From Robertkochia sediminum (GTDB lineage: Bacteria > Bacteroidota > Bacteroidia > Flavobacteriales > Flavobacteriaceae): 64,000 nucleotides of DNA. This document shows positions 26,837-36,129 of the stretch, piece after piece; within the stretch, counting starts at the first letter, position 1, and each line of letters begins with the position of its first letter. The stretch lies in NCBI RefSeq assembly GCF_016786255.1, contig NZ_JADMKT010000074.1, positions 195,073 through 259,072 of the forward strand. Reading direction: 5' to 3'. A program made the translations under genes and the position numbers. The notes below the pieces were generated by a model. It ran no database searches. It was not told where the DNA came from and saw nothing but the letters and a program-made list of their open reading frames with translations.

Positions 26837-28985
26837 CATTTGGGTGAAAAATATATTCAGATCCCTCCTATGGTGCCTTCTTTTAATGCCCTTAAGCATA
26901 AAGGCAGACATCGTTTACCCCGCACGCCTGGAACTCCAGGAGATCCAACCCGGAGTATTCGTAGTGTATTTTGTATTGCCCGTGATCCAGGGGAAAGTAC
27001 TCAAGGCGGCCCCTGTATTTCCGGAGTTTTGCAGTTACCTGGAAGATCCGAAAGTGACAGGAAATGCCTATGTAAAGGAAATGCGATGGACCCTTCAATG
27101 CGACCAAAAGGAACTTTACGGCCAGAGTATTGGGATCAGCGGACTCCTGGGGAGTCAGATCAACATCATCCTGCAGGTGAACACCCTTGAAGGCCGCGAA
27201 TACAGCACCACCCTGAATCCTGCAGCTGCTTGGTTCGAGATCCCCTATCCCCCTTCCGGATGGGACCTGATCACCAATGGCATCTATAAGGGTATGCGAA
27301 TCCCGGTGAGCAATTACTTGTTTGCGCTGCTCTTATTTATCCTGATCCTTAAAAAGGACATACCCGCTAAAAAAACCATTCTCCTGCTCTCAACCGGGAT
27401 CATTGCGGGGCACCTCCTTTCTTATTTTGAATTACTGCGAACTCCGGGGTGGATCTTCGGCCTTTCCGCCCTTTTACTATCCCTCTTGCTTGCAGTAGAA
27501 AAATTTGCTCCTGAAAAATGGCTCTTTAAGGAAAGGGCTTTGATCCTCCCCCTGTTGGTATCCACGATATTTCTTGGAGCCCAACATTCAGAACCAAATA
27601 CCCTTTCGGGGTTCACCTCCGCCGAAACCACACTCCTTATGTTCTGGACATTATCGGGGATTTTACTGGGTGTTGTGCTGTTATTCCTGTTGTTCCGTCA
27701 GGGATTAGCACTTTTATCACTCGTCCTGAATAAAGAACTTCACGACTTACGGGAGACATATACCCTCTTAGGAACACTTAGTTTGGGGTTACTTATTTAT
27801 CACGCTTCCCTCCTTTGGGAAACACCTTCTCTCTTCCCGACCATCCCCTTAGTGCTGTGGACCTTAACCCTGATGATGGTAACCGGAGGGCTCCTGATCA
27901 AAAGGGACCAACGAAATTTCAGGTCGTACTATCTTATCATAGCGCTTTTTACAGGTATCATATTGTGTTATATCGGACTCCAAATACCATTTGTTGCAGA
28001 ATTCACCATGGCCATGAGTGTGCTTTTTTTGATCATACGCTATTTCCCATCGGATAACAGCGGTTGGATCTCAACCATACTCATGATCGTCATTGGCCTG
28101 GGCAGCGGACTCTTTCTTGCGCAATACACCGACCGATACCTCTCGTATCCCATCGCGCGATCGGTAGAATTTGCTCTCATCCTGATCTATCTGGCTGCTG
28201 TAGTAGTCCCGCTGATGTCGTGGGTATCCCAAAGACAGCAAATAAATACTTCCCGAATTTCCCTCACACAGATACTTACGGTACTTGCCGTGATCATGGT
28301 CGGAGCAATCGCTATTCACCGTGCAGGATTCTCCCTGGAGGACCTTCACCTGCAACCACAATTGCAGGCCCCTTTGTTAAGTCTGGGCTTGTTGGTGGCT
28401 GCGATCCTGTTTTGGCCCAGGCGAAAAAAGGTGCATAAGGATATGGGGATCGAAAAACAGAAACCGGCGCTGTCGCTTCTCCTTTTAGGGCTGTCACTAT
28501 GCTGTTTACCCGTCAAGACTGGGATGAACAACCCCTGGTTCAGTACTGCCAATATGGATCAAAAGCAAATTCAGGCCGTGATGCAACAAGTACTGTCGAA
28601 TACCTATACTGCCTTTAATATTGAAGATGAAGAAGCACTTTATGAGGCTCTCTCTTCTAACGTAGATGAACAACTCCTGGACAATATGTACCTCGATAGC
28701 CGTAGACGACTTACCATGGGGTTGCGGGAAGGTTCGGAAGTTACCGTGGAAGAGGTACGGGTGAACCTATTAGGTCATGCTGAAACCCCTTCCGGTGAAA
28801 GCGGATTAAGTTATCCGGCTTCCTGGACAGTAACAGCGCGGGTAAAGCACCTGAAGCACATTCACTATCGGCGTAACCGGTATACCGGCACTATAGAAAT
28901 GAAAACTGATAACGATACATGGAAGATCTCAAAGATCATACTCGACTCCGAAGACCGGGAGGTGATCCCATCGGCCACCCTGTGA
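26829..28985 (+). CDS. HupE/UreJ-like multi-pass membrane protein with extra C-terminal domain
   Basis: A 718-residue protein. After a signal sequence (1-26) there is a periplasmic beta domain (about 27-140) that resembles the N-terminal part of HupE/UreJ_2 proteins (YPARLELQEIQPGVFVVYF, FPEFCSYL). About 13 membrane segments span residues 160-560. A periplasmic C-terminal domain (about 570-718) with an NTF2-like look follows. HupE/UreJ proteins are linked to nickel permeation. However, the usual motif around GxEHxxxGxDHLLF is replaced here by GIYKGMRIPVSNYLFAL (from G151) and contains no His or Asp. It overlaps the parvulin gene by 8 bp and the ATPase GTG start by 4 bp. The assignment of the middle region is moderate. 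Confidence 0.65.
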   Translation: MNNIWVKNIFRSLLWCLLLMPLSIKADIVYPARLELQEIQPGVFVVYFVLPVIQGKVLKAAPVFPEFCSYLEDPKVTGNAYVKEMRWTLQCDQKELYGQSIGISGLLGSQINIILQVNTLEGREYSTTLNPAAAWFEIPYPPSGWDLITNGIYKGMRIPVSNYLFALLLFILILKKDIPAKKTILLLSTGIIAGHLLSYFELLRTPGWIFGLSALLLSLLLAVEKFAPEKWLFKERALILPLLVSTIFLGAQHSEPNTLSGFTSAETTLLMFWTLSGILLGVVLLFLLFRQGLALLSLVLNKELHDLRETYTLLGTLSLGLLIYHASLLWETPSLFPTIPLVLWTLTLMMVTGGLLIKRDQRNFRSYYLIIALFTGIILCYIGLQIPFVAEFTMAMSVLFLIIRYFPSDNSGWISTILMIVIGLGSGLFLAQYTDRYLSYPIARSVEFALILIYLAAVVVPLMSWVSQRQQINTSRISLTQILTVLAVIMVGAIAIHRAGFSLEDLHLQPQLQAPLLSLGLLVAAILFWPRRKKVHKDMGIEKQKPALSLLLLGLSLCCLPVKTGMNNPWFSTANMDQKQIQAVMQQVLSNTYTAFNIEDEEALYEALSSNVDEQLLDNMYLDSRRRLTMGLREGSEVTVEEVRVNLLGHAETPSGESGLSYPASWTVTARVKHLKHIHYRRNRYTGTIEMKTDNDTWKISKIILDSEDREVIPSATL

Positions 28986-29662
28986 TTAGCTGCCGCGATA
29001 TACGGTTCTCCTATTCGGCAGAATTTTCGCTGGAGATCGACCACCTCGATATTGGCAAGGGACAACGGGTAGCGATTACCGGACCCAGTGGCTGCGGGAA
29101 GACCACCTTCATAAAATTGATGGCCGGTATTCTCCGTCCCGATACCGGAAAGATCTTTCTCGATGGTCTGGATATAACAAGCTACAGCCATACCGATCTG
29201 CAGGACCTGCGCATTGTCAAAACGGGCCTGGTATTCCAGGAATTTGAATTGCTCGATTACCTGAGTGTGATCGACAATGTAACCCTACCCCTTCGCCTCA
29301 ACCCCATTTTAAAATATGAAAGGAAACATAGTTCACGGGCGCAGGAATTACTGAATTCTGTAGGCCTGGGAAATAAATCCAAACGATACCCGGGGCACTT
29401 ATCCCAGGGCGAAAGGCAGCGGGTGGCGGTTTGCCGGTCGGTGATCACCTCCCCGGGCATCCTGCTCTACGATGAACCCACGGCCAACCTGGACGCCAAA
29501 AACCGCGATGCCATCCTGAAGATCATTTTCGATTATTGCCAAACCCACAGCGCCACCCTGGTCATGGTGACACATGACCGGGAGATCGTCTCGGCCTTTG
29601 ACCGTCAGATCGACCTGAGCAAATATAGTTTCACCATAAATTCCGGAACAGATGAATCATAG
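28982..29662 (+). CDS. ABC transporter ATP-binding protein, LolD/MacB type
   Basis: An ATPase of about 226 residues with Walker A GPSGCGKTT, Q-loop FQEFEL, signature LSQGERQRVAVCRS, Walker B ILLYDEPTANLD and H-loop VTHDREI. The LolD/MacB subfamily pairs with FtsX-type permeases, which are mechanotransmitting rather than classical transport channels. The reading frame is open from an ATG at 28919, which would overlap the upstream gene by 67 bp. The GTG at 28982 lies in GTGA, where the TGA is the upstream stop codon, and begins VISCRDIRFSY, where the family starts. I therefore choose it. The permease gene follows with an 11-bp overlap. Confidence 0.85.
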   Translation: MISCRDIRFSYSAEFSLEIDHLDIGKGQRVAITGPSGCGKTTFIKLMAGILRPDTGKIFLDGLDITSYSHTDLQDLRIVKTGLVFQEFELLDYLSVIDNVTLPLRLNPILKYERKHSSRAQELLNSVGLGNKSKRYPGHLSQGERQRVAVCRSVITSPGILLYDEPTANLDAKNRDAILKIIFDYCQTHSATLVMVTHDREIVSAFDRQIDLSKYSFTINSGTDES

Positions 29663-30830
29663 TATCTACCTGGCATGGAATTACCTGAGATATCACTGGG
29701 GAAAGACCCTGCTACTGGTATTGGCCATCAGCATGGTAATCTTTATTCCTTTAGCCCTCAACCTGTTTGCCAACCGGGGCTCGGAACGAATGATGTCACG
29801 GGCTGTTGCCACCCCACTGCTGGCCGGCAGCAAGGGCAGCGCCACCGACCTGACCCTGAGCTCCCTTTATTTCAGGGAAGCGGGAATTCCGCCCCTCGAA
29901 TTCCGGGAAGTAAAATTGATCGAACAGGAAGGTCTGGCAACAGCCATTCCCCTCAACCTAGATTACAAGGTAAAGAACCAACCCATTGTGGGCACCTCCA
30001 ACCGGTATTTTGATTTTCGCAAGCTAGCATTTCATGCAGGCCGCCCTATGGCCGTATTGGGCGAATGTGTTTTAGGTGCCACAGCCTCTGAAGTCCTTGG
30101 GGCCGGTGTAGGCGATGCCGTGATCTCCTCTCCTGCCGGAGCTTTTGATGTGGCAGGAAGTTTTCCTTTGAAAATGACCGTAGTGGGTGTTTTAGAGCCA
30201 ACCCATACCCCAGATGACGAAGGGGTGTTCACCGACATCAAAACCACCTGGGTGATCTCCGGAAAGGCCCATGGCCATGATGATCTTACCACCGTTACCT
30301 CCGACAGTTTACTGTTGTCCCGCAGCGACAGCATTGCCATTGCCAGCAAGGCCGTGCTTTCCTATACAGAGATCACCTCGGAAAACATCAATTCCTTCCA
30401 CTTCCACGGCGACCCGGACAGCTATCCGGTCAACGCGATCATAGCCGTACCAAAGGACAAAAAATCGGAACTCATGCTGCGCGGCAGGTATGAAAATGAA
30501 GGCGGTGCGTCGCAGGTCGTGGTACCCGAACTGGTGGTGGAAGAGCTCCTGGAAACTGTGGTCTCCATAAAAGAGATCCTGACCCTGGCAGCAGTATCCA
30601 TCGGATTGGCTACCCTGGTGATCACCCTGTTGGTGTTCTCCCTTTCCATACGCCTCAGAAAGAAAGAGATACAAACGCTCCGCTATATCGGAGCAGCCAA
30701 AGGCAGGATCACTGCCGTACTTTCCCTGGAGATCGTTCTTGTTTTTGCCATAAGCCTGCTGCTCACCCTGACCTACCTGCTTGTGATCAATCTTCTTGGA
30801 ATTCCTTTACTTGAAAAAATAATTCAGTAA
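29652..30830 (+). CDS. FtsX/MacB-type ABC transporter permease
   Basis: A 392-residue permease of type VII ABC architecture: an N-terminal membrane segment (about 17-38), a large periplasmic domain (about 40-300) and three C-terminal membrane segments (about 310-332, 345-366 and 365-385). The cytoplasmic loop KKEIQTLRYIGAAKGRI before the third segment is typical of FtsX/MacB proteins, where it contacts the ATPase. Such proteins transmit conformational change to periplasmic partners rather than importing solutes. It overlaps the ATPase gene by 11 bp and is followed after 5 bp by a ZnuA-like binding lipoprotein, an unusual partner for this permease class. Confidence 0.85.
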   Translation: MNHSIYLAWNYLRYHWGKTLLLVLAISMVIFIPLALNLFANRGSERMMSRAVATPLLAGSKGSATDLTLSSLYFREAGIPPLEFREVKLIEQEGLATAIPLNLDYKVKNQPIVGTSNRYFDFRKLAFHAGRPMAVLGECVLGATASEVLGAGVGDAVISSPAGAFDVAGSFPLKMTVVGVLEPTHTPDDEGVFTDIKTTWVISGKAHGHDDLTTVTSDSLLLSRSDSIAIASKAVLSYTEITSENINSFHFHGDPDSYPVNAIIAVPKDKKSELMLRGRYENEGGASQVVVPELVVEELLETVVSIKEILTLAAVSIGLATLVITLLVFSLSIRLRKKEIQTLRYIGAAKGRITAVLSLEIVLVFAISLLLTLTYLLVINLLGIPLLEKIIQ

Positions 30831-30835
30831 TCATT

Positions 30836-31762
30836 ATGAAAAACACGCTTCTACTCTTCACAGCTTTTACCTTGCTTCTTACAGGATGCAAACAAGAGAA
30901 CAAGGCAGAAGAACCTGCTGCCGTAACTGTCGAAAAACCGATAGTATACACGAGTAACTATCCGCTCTACTATTTTGCAAACCGCATAGGGGGTGATGCC
31001 AACGATCTCCGATTCCCCGCTAGAACCCTTTCCGACCCTTCCGGGTGGACGCCGGTAGCCGACACCATTGCAGCCATGCAAAACGCCGACCTCATCCTGA
31101 TAAACGGCGCCTCCTTTGAGAACTGGATGATGAATGTAAGTTTGCCCGAAGGAAAGGTGGTGAATACCAGTGAATCGTTTAAAGATCAATTCTTATCCAG
31201 TGGCAGTACCTTTACCCACAGCCATGGAGATGAAGGCGAGCATGCCCATGAAGGCACGGCCTATACCACCTGGCTTGACCTGGCCCTGGCCGCAAAACAG
31301 GCAGAAGCAGTAAAAAATGCATTGGTAGCATTAAAGCCGGAAGAAAAGGCAGTATTCGAAAAAAACTTCGAAGCCCTCCAAAACGATCTGATGACACTCC
31401 ACCGGGAGATGCAAAACAGCATCCCGGAAGGCAACACCATTACGGTGGCCTTCTCTCACCCCGTATACCAATACCTGGCAACCGCCTATGGGATCAACGG
31501 AAAAAGCCTGCACTGGGAACCGGAAACACCTATCGATCACGATATGGAACATGAGATCGAACATTTAATAAAAGACGAAGGGGTTACATGGCTCATTTGG
31601 GAAGGTGAGCCTTTACCTGAGAACTTTGAGAAACTCTCCAAAATGGGCGTCCAAAGCGTGGTATTCACCCCCATGGGCGGCAAACCCGGGGATAGCGATT
31701 TTCTGAAAGGCATGGAGAAGAATGTTGAGGCATTAAAGGAGATCTACAGAGAAGAATTATAA
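30836..31762 (+). CDS. ZnuA-like metal-binding-fold lipoprotein lacking most canonical metal ligands
   Basis: A 308-residue lipoprotein (lipobox LLTGC18) with the cluster A-I (cluster 9) binding-protein fold of ZnuA/TroA proteins: an N-lobe, a long connecting helix, a His-rich loop at 128-138 (H128, H130, H136, H138) and a C-lobe. By eye alignment, the usual ligands are replaced: the first His by Ser69 (DPSGW), the second by Thr144 (TTWLD) and the last Asp by Thr278 (FTPMGG). Only H208 (AFSHPVYQYL) remains. The His-rich loop could offer an alternative site. It ends the five-gene operon, whose permease is FtsX-type rather than ZnuB-type. Zinc import is therefore doubtful; the real ligand is unknown. 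Confidence 0.75.
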   Translation: MKNTLLLFTAFTLLLTGCKQENKAEEPAAVTVEKPIVYTSNYPLYYFANRIGGDANDLRFPARTLSDPSGWTPVADTIAAMQNADLILINGASFENWMMNVSLPEGKVVNTSESFKDQFLSSGSTFTHSHGDEGEHAHEGTAYTTWLDLALAAKQAEAVKNALVALKPEEKAVFEKNFEALQNDLMTLHREMQNSIPEGNTITVAFSHPVYQYLATAYGINGKSLHWEPETPIDHDMEHEIEHLIKDEGVTWLIWEGEPLPENFEKLSKMGVQSVVFTPMGGKPGDSDFLKGMEKNVEALKEIYREEL

Positions 31763-31789
31763 ATGGTGAATTATAAGTTATTGAAGGCA

Positions 31790-31821
31790 CCTTCGCGAGG
31801 AAGGGCATAGCCCTCGCAAGG
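31790..31821. repeat. REP-like imperfect palindrome
   Basis: CCTTCGCGAGG and CCTCGCAAGG flank an inner AGGGC/GCCCT hairpin. A related element, containing GGCCTTCCTCGCAAAGG, lies at 39323-39360. Both sit between genes of the accessory block. They look like dispersed flavobacterial intergenic repeats. Confidence 0.45.
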
Positions 31822-31866
31822 ACAGTTCCCTTTTCATAACCTCATAACTTTATAACCCCATAACCA

Positions 31867-31897
31867 AAAAAAAACGGGCCGAAGCCCGTTTTTTTAT
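31867..31897. terminator. Bidirectional terminator between the ZnuA-like and DUF3604 genes
   Basis: The stem AAACGGGC/GCCCGTTT (31872-31879 / 31884-31891) has a tetraloop and is flanked by an A-run and a T-run, so it can end transcription of both convergent genes. Confidence 0.85.
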
Positions 31898-33745
31898 TTA
31901 TTCCGAAGGTGTGTACCATATGGGAGAGCCCCAAGCGCGTTCTATGAGGGTTTTCGGGATCCTCTCGGGAAACTTCACCCCATGCCGGATCTCATCAAAC
32001 AAATTCCACCGGCCTGTCGGAAGCTGCAAGGCACGTACATAGTAGTATGCGTATTGCGAAGGATCAAAATCGGGATCCGTCCATACGCCCAAAAGTTCCG
32101 GGTCTCCTTTTTCAGTATTGAACTCACCGGTTTCAAGGTTCACAGGAGCATCGATTGGGGTTACACTCCCATCTTCCTGCAAGCGGTCTCCGGAAGCCAC
32201 CACATTATACACCTTATCTTTTAATTCACCATTTTCTACCCAACCCTTAATAATCTGGATACGGTCCAGGTTAGGTCCTATAGGGTCTTTCATCGCCCAT
32301 ACCAGGATCTGCGGCGCCTCGGCTCCCTTATAATCCTGTCCCATAGGCACACCCTTTTGGTAGGCATCAGCGATAATATCTTCATAGGATTCCATCGAGG
32401 TATCGAAGCCCTGGCCGGCAAAGGCCCTTACTTTTATACGAGGACCGCTGGTGGCAAAGGTTTCCTTGTTATACATTCCATCCCAGATAGCCTCCCGGGT
32501 ATTGGATGTAGCCCACACCCCTGTAAGGGCGCCGGGATTCATATCGGCAACCGTCATTTCACCATCCATATCATTTTTAGCGCGGTCTTCCGCAGTTCGG
32601 TCCGCCAGTCCATGACCTCCCACCAGCCAATTGTCTTCTTCTACGTTTGAAGGAGAGCCATTATGACTATCCGTTCCCCCTGCAAAACCATATTTAAAGG
32701 GGTTGGTCCCCAGATCCATCTGATATTTCATTCCCCTTGTGAGACCATAACGCACAAAATTCCTTTTTTCGAAAACCCTTTCATTAAATTTTTGAATGGA
32801 AGGTGCATTTTCAAAATCTGCGAATTCATCCGTTTTCCAGAATTCAGCTACCACTTCAGAATTACCCTTGATCTGCATCATCTCAATAAGAGGTTCCATA
32901 CTGGCCCTCGTTTCCACATATTCCTTGGTAATGGGGCCACCGCTTAAGGTTTGCTCAGGAAAATCCAACCCCTTACTCTCATTGGGATTATGAGGAATGG
33001 CAAATACCTTTTTTCCTTCATTTCGCTGTTCCTGCATCCAGGCCCAAAGATCTTCCGGATCCTTGCTTTCATTAGAAGAGAAGGGAATATCGGGGACAAT
33101 AGTATCCCGAAAGAATATATTCCTATGGGAGTTTCCCTCATTCGGGGCAGACGACCACTCGTAGGCATGAATCGTCGTGAATTTTCCGGGCTCATAATGC
33201 TTTTCAGTAACCTCAAAATTCGATCTCCATGTCGATTTCACGGCCTCCCAGCCTTCCCAAAATTCAGCATGCGGATTGTCACCTCCAGCGAGTACATCTA
33301 AAACATACTTCTTATAGAGCCCAAGAGCTTCCTGATAATTAGTGGCATTACGGAATTGCGTTGGAATCTCACCGTCATATCCCTCAGATTCCGGGTTTCT
33401 AAGCGTGTAAGCCTCACCCATAAATTCCGAATGATCGGTAACCGCACACCAGTCTAATGGCCTTTTTATCTTATGAACCATTCCATTGATCTCTACTGCT
33501 TCTCCTTTTGCAAAGCGGTAGGCTTCATCAGGGCCGATTCTGGTTCCGGCAATAAATGCATCCATGGACACACCTGTATGGAGGTGTTCTTCTCCGAAGT
33601 AGGCATCCTTTAGCGGATTTTCCCTTACCTGAGGAGTTGCTAATTCGGAAGAGGCAGACACTTCAGGAATCTGATCATTTTTCTTCTCACTCTTACAGGA
33701 AATAAATAACATCAGGGCAATGGTGAAGGTTAGTATACGCGACAT
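31898..33745 (-). CDS. DUF3604 family lipoprotein (PHP-like)
   Basis: A 615-residue protein with a lipoprotein signal (lipobox LFISC17). The DUF3604 domain spans nearly all the mature chain. It begins with an HxH motif, H54-L-H56 in FGEEHLHTGVSMDAF, followed by D104-H105 in AVTDHSEFMG; this layout matches PHP-superfamily metal-dependent phosphoesterases. A further segment AGGTDSHNGSPS probably adds metal ligands. The C-terminus ends SPIWYTPSE. The family has no firmly established activity; hydrolysis of a phosphoester or related bond is an inference. It is divergent from its paralogue at 34121, with which it shares long stretches ([17 protein letters not shown]), and converges on the ABC operon. 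Confidence 0.88.
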   Translation of the reverse strand: MSRILTFTIALMLFISCKSEKKNDQIPEVSASSELATPQVRENPLKDAYFGEEHLHTGVSMDAFIAGTRIGPDEAYRFAKGEAVEINGMVHKIKRPLDWCAVTDHSEFMGEAYTLRNPESEGYDGEIPTQFRNATNYQEALGLYKKYVLDVLAGGDNPHAEFWEGWEAVKSTWRSNFEVTEKHYEPGKFTTIHAYEWSSAPNEGNSHRNIFFRDTIVPDIPFSSNESKDPEDLWAWMQEQRNEGKKVFAIPHNPNESKGLDFPEQTLSGGPITKEYVETRASMEPLIEMMQIKGNSEVVAEFWKTDEFADFENAPSIQKFNERVFEKRNFVRYGLTRGMKYQMDLGTNPFKYGFAGGTDSHNGSPSNVEEDNWLVGGHGLADRTAEDRAKNDMDGEMTVADMNPGALTGVWATSNTREAIWDGMYNKETFATSGPRIKVRAFAGQGFDTSMESYEDIIADAYQKGVPMGQDYKGAEAPQILVWAMKDPIGPNLDRIQIIKGWVENGELKDKVYNVVASGDRLQEDGSVTPIDAPVNLETGEFNTEKGDPELLGVWTDPDFDPSQYAYYYVRALQLPTGRWNLFDEIRHGVKFPERIPKTLIERAWGSPIWYTPSE

Positions 33746-34120
33746 TTCTAAACTATTTAAGATGACAGTAAGTGCAATTTACTGATTTTTAAAATGTTAT
33801 ACGCCGAAAACACCCCCACTCCTCTTAGCTCCCATTCCATCAAACTTAGCCTTAAAGCACAACAAATCCACTTCTCCATAATCCTACCTTTCGATAAAGA
33901 GGAAAGCTCGGGGCCGTAAGTACTACTTACCTGTCTACCCACCTGCCTAAATACCCACTTCCCCAATTCCCCAATTCCCCACTTCCCTACTTCCCCACTT
34001 CCCGCCCCCTTAAAAACCGACCACAATAAACATGTAAGCAGCTCATTTTCAGTACCTTTATATTACTCCATGTCACCTTACCGCACTACTTCGGAATAAC
34101 TAACCATAAAAACCAGAGAT
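33746..34120. repeat. Intergenic region between the two DUF3604 genes with octamer repeats
   Basis: This 375-bp divergent region must hold both promoters, but no clean TTG/TAnnTTTG pair was found. Positions 33957-34008 are a run of 8-bp units, CCCCAATT, CCCCACTT, CCCTACTT and similar. On the other strand these read GGGAAGTA-like, resembling the GTAGGGA heptamers elsewhere in the block. The open frame at 33757-34026 is made of these repeats and is not credible as a gene. Confidence 0.55.
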
Positions 34121-36058
34121 ATGAAATCCACTTCTAACCTATGCAGGATGATCTCAACGACATTTGTCCTCTTGATAACACTTCCTGCATTAGCACAGAT
34201 CCACCCCTCCAAAGAATCCTTATCCAACCTTTATCCAGGCAAAGCCTATTCTCCCTATGCCCAACGCTCTTTCCCTGACAAAGTATTTTGGGGAGATACC
34301 CATCTGCATACACGTCTTTCTGCCGATGCGGGACTCTTTGGCAATACCCTTGGATTGGATGAAGCCTACCGTTTTGCCCGCGGAGAAGAGGTGGTCTCCT
34401 CGACCAATCAACCTGTGAGACTTTCCAGGCCCCTGGATTGGCTGGTTATCGCTGATCACTCAGATATGATGGGATTTGCGGAAGATCTTGATAAGGGTGC
34501 ACCAAATATCCTGGCGACGGAACAGGGAAAACGCTGGTACGACGGATTAAAAGCAGGCGGCGAAAAGGCCACAGAGGCCAGCCTCAATCTGATCACTACC
34601 TTCGCACAAGGCAATCTGGATCGGGCATTACTGGAGGATTATTCCCCTGGGGCAAGGACCTATAACTCAGTATGGGAACGCGTGGTTAAAACTGCAGAAG
34701 AATACAACGATCCCGGTAAATTCACAACGATCATCGGATTTGAGTGGACCTCCCTGGTTAGTGGAAATAATCTTCATAGAAACGTATTACTCAGAGATGG
34801 GGCAAACAGAGCGCTACAAGTTGTCCCCATGGTTACACAAGAACCTTTTGGATCAACAGACCCTTTGGAACTCTATAAGTGGCTGGAAAATTATGAAGAA
34901 AAAACAGGGGGGTCGGCTCTGGCCCTTGCCCATAATGGGAATCTGTCTAACGGACTCATGTTCCCTGTTGATGCACAATACACCGGCAAAGCCCTCGATG
35001 AAACCTATGTCACCCTTCGTAACAAATGGGAACCCCTATACGAATGGACACAGATCAAAGGTGACGGAGAAGCCCACCCTTATCTTTCTCCTGATGATGA
35101 ATTCGCCGATTATGAGACCTGGGATGCCGGGAACCTGGACCTCTCTGAAGCGAAAACCAATGATATGCTGGCTAAGGAATATGCCCGGGAAGCCCTGAAA
35201 AACGGACTGATGCTGGAAAGCAAACTGGGGACTAACCCATACAAGTTCGGGGCTGTGGGATCTACCGATAGCCACACCTCTCTTGTCGCAGTCGAAGAAG
35301 ACAACTTCTTTGGAAAGGCAGCCAATGCAGAACCCTCAACCGAACGTATGAAACACCCCTTTGCAAAGTCTGAGCTTGGAGTATACGAGGGCTATGAACT
35401 GGTGGCCTCCGGTTTTGCCGCCGTATGGGCTACAGAAAACACTAGGGAAGCCCTTTGGGATGCAATGGCACGAAAGGAAACCTATGCCACTACCGGTCCG
35501 CGAATTATGGTGCGTTTCTTTGGGGGTTGGGACTATACCGATCAGGACCTCAAAAGCAGGGCTCCGGCCTTCAGGGGATATGAAAAAGGAGTCCCTATGG
35601 GTGGTGATCTGAGAGCTGCAGAGGGTAACAAGGCTCCCTCCTTTATGGTTTACGCTCTTAAAGATCCGCTGGGGGCCAACCTCGACCGGATACAGATCAT
35701 TAAAGGGTGGCTGGATGCCGATGGCAATACCCACGAAAAAGTTTACAATGTGGTATGGTCAGGGGATCGAAAAGCCGATAAAAAAGGAAATATCAAAGCT
35801 GTAGGCAATACCGTAGATATTAAAAACGCAACCTGGAGCAATACCATCGGGGCCTCAGAACTGGGGACCGTATGGACCGACCCCGATTTTGACCCTGACC
35901 AAAAGGCATTCTATTACGCCAGGGTATTGGAGATCCCGACCCCGAGATGGGTGGTCTATGATGCCTTCAGGTTTGGAATTGATATCCCTAAAGTTGCTGA
36001 AACTACCGGACAGGAACGGGCCTATACGAGTCCGATATGGTATACACCCGGGGAGTAG
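34121..36058 (+). CDS. DUF3604 family secreted protein (PHP-like)
   Basis: A 645-residue paralogue of the DUF3604 protein at 31898. It has a type I signal peptide (about 1-26, ending ALAQ) instead of a lipobox, so it should be soluble in the periplasm or exported. The HxH motif is H61-L-H63 ([14 protein letters not shown]), with D112-H113 in IADHSDMMG and VGSTDSHTS later, all intact. The C-terminal half matches its paralogue closely, ending SPIWYTPGE. It probably binds two or three metal ions and hydrolyses an unknown substrate. The stop codon lies within the first GTAGGGA heptamer of a short repeat. The DUF1254/DUF1214 gene follows after 71 bp, so a plus-strand unit with it is likely. Confidence 0.88.
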   Translation: MKSTSNLCRMISTTFVLLITLPALAQIHPSKESLSNLYPGKAYSPYAQRSFPDKVFWGDTHLHTRLSADAGLFGNTLGLDEAYRFARGEEVVSSTNQPVRLSRPLDWLVIADHSDMMGFAEDLDKGAPNILATEQGKRWYDGLKAGGEKATEASLNLITTFAQGNLDRALLEDYSPGARTYNSVWERVVKTAEEYNDPGKFTTIIGFEWTSLVSGNNLHRNVLLRDGANRALQVVPMVTQEPFGSTDPLELYKWLENYEEKTGGSALALAHNGNLSNGLMFPVDAQYTGKALDETYVTLRNKWEPLYEWTQIKGDGEAHPYLSPDDEFADYETWDAGNLDLSEAKTNDMLAKEYAREALKNGLMLESKLGTNPYKFGAVGSTDSHTSLVAVEEDNFFGKAANAEPSTERMKHPFAKSELGVYEGYELVASGFAAVWATENTREALWDAMARKETYATTGPRIMVRFFGGWDYTDQDLKSRAPAFRGYEKGVPMGGDLRAAEGNKAPSFMVYALKDPLGANLDRIQIIKGWLDADGNTHEKVYNVVWSGDRKADKKGNIKAVGNTVDIKNATWSNTIGASELGTVWTDPDFDPDQKAFYYARVLEIPTPRWVVYDAFRFGIDIPKVAETTGQERAYTSPIWYTPGE

Positions 36059-36068
36059 GGAGTAGTGA
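36055..36068. repeat. GTAGGGA-GTAGTGA heptamer pair
   Basis: One GTAGGGA (36055-36061, containing the DUF3604 stop codon) and one GTAGTGA (36062-36068), followed by ATCGAGAGTCGAGAG and GTGAATTGTGAATTG short repeats. These are the same units as at 39164-39268. Confidence 0.6.
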
Positions 36069-36129
36069 ATCGAGAGTCGAGAGAAGTGAATTGTGAATTG
36101 TTAATTGATAATTCTAAAAATACACTGAT

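Noticed and set aside
28919..28981. ATG start for the LolD-type ATPase at 28919
   Set aside because: It would overlap the upstream gene by 67 bp and add unconserved residues; the GTG at 28982 is coupled to the upstream stop codon.
26829..31762. Nickel or zinc import system
   Set aside because: Family names suggest it, but the HupE/UreJ metal motif and three of four ZnuA ligands are missing and the permease is FtsX-type, so the name would mislead.
33757..34026. 89-residue open frame between the DUF3604 genes
   Set aside because: Its middle is made of repeated units (GKWGIGELGKW) encoded by the octamer repeats; not a plausible protein.
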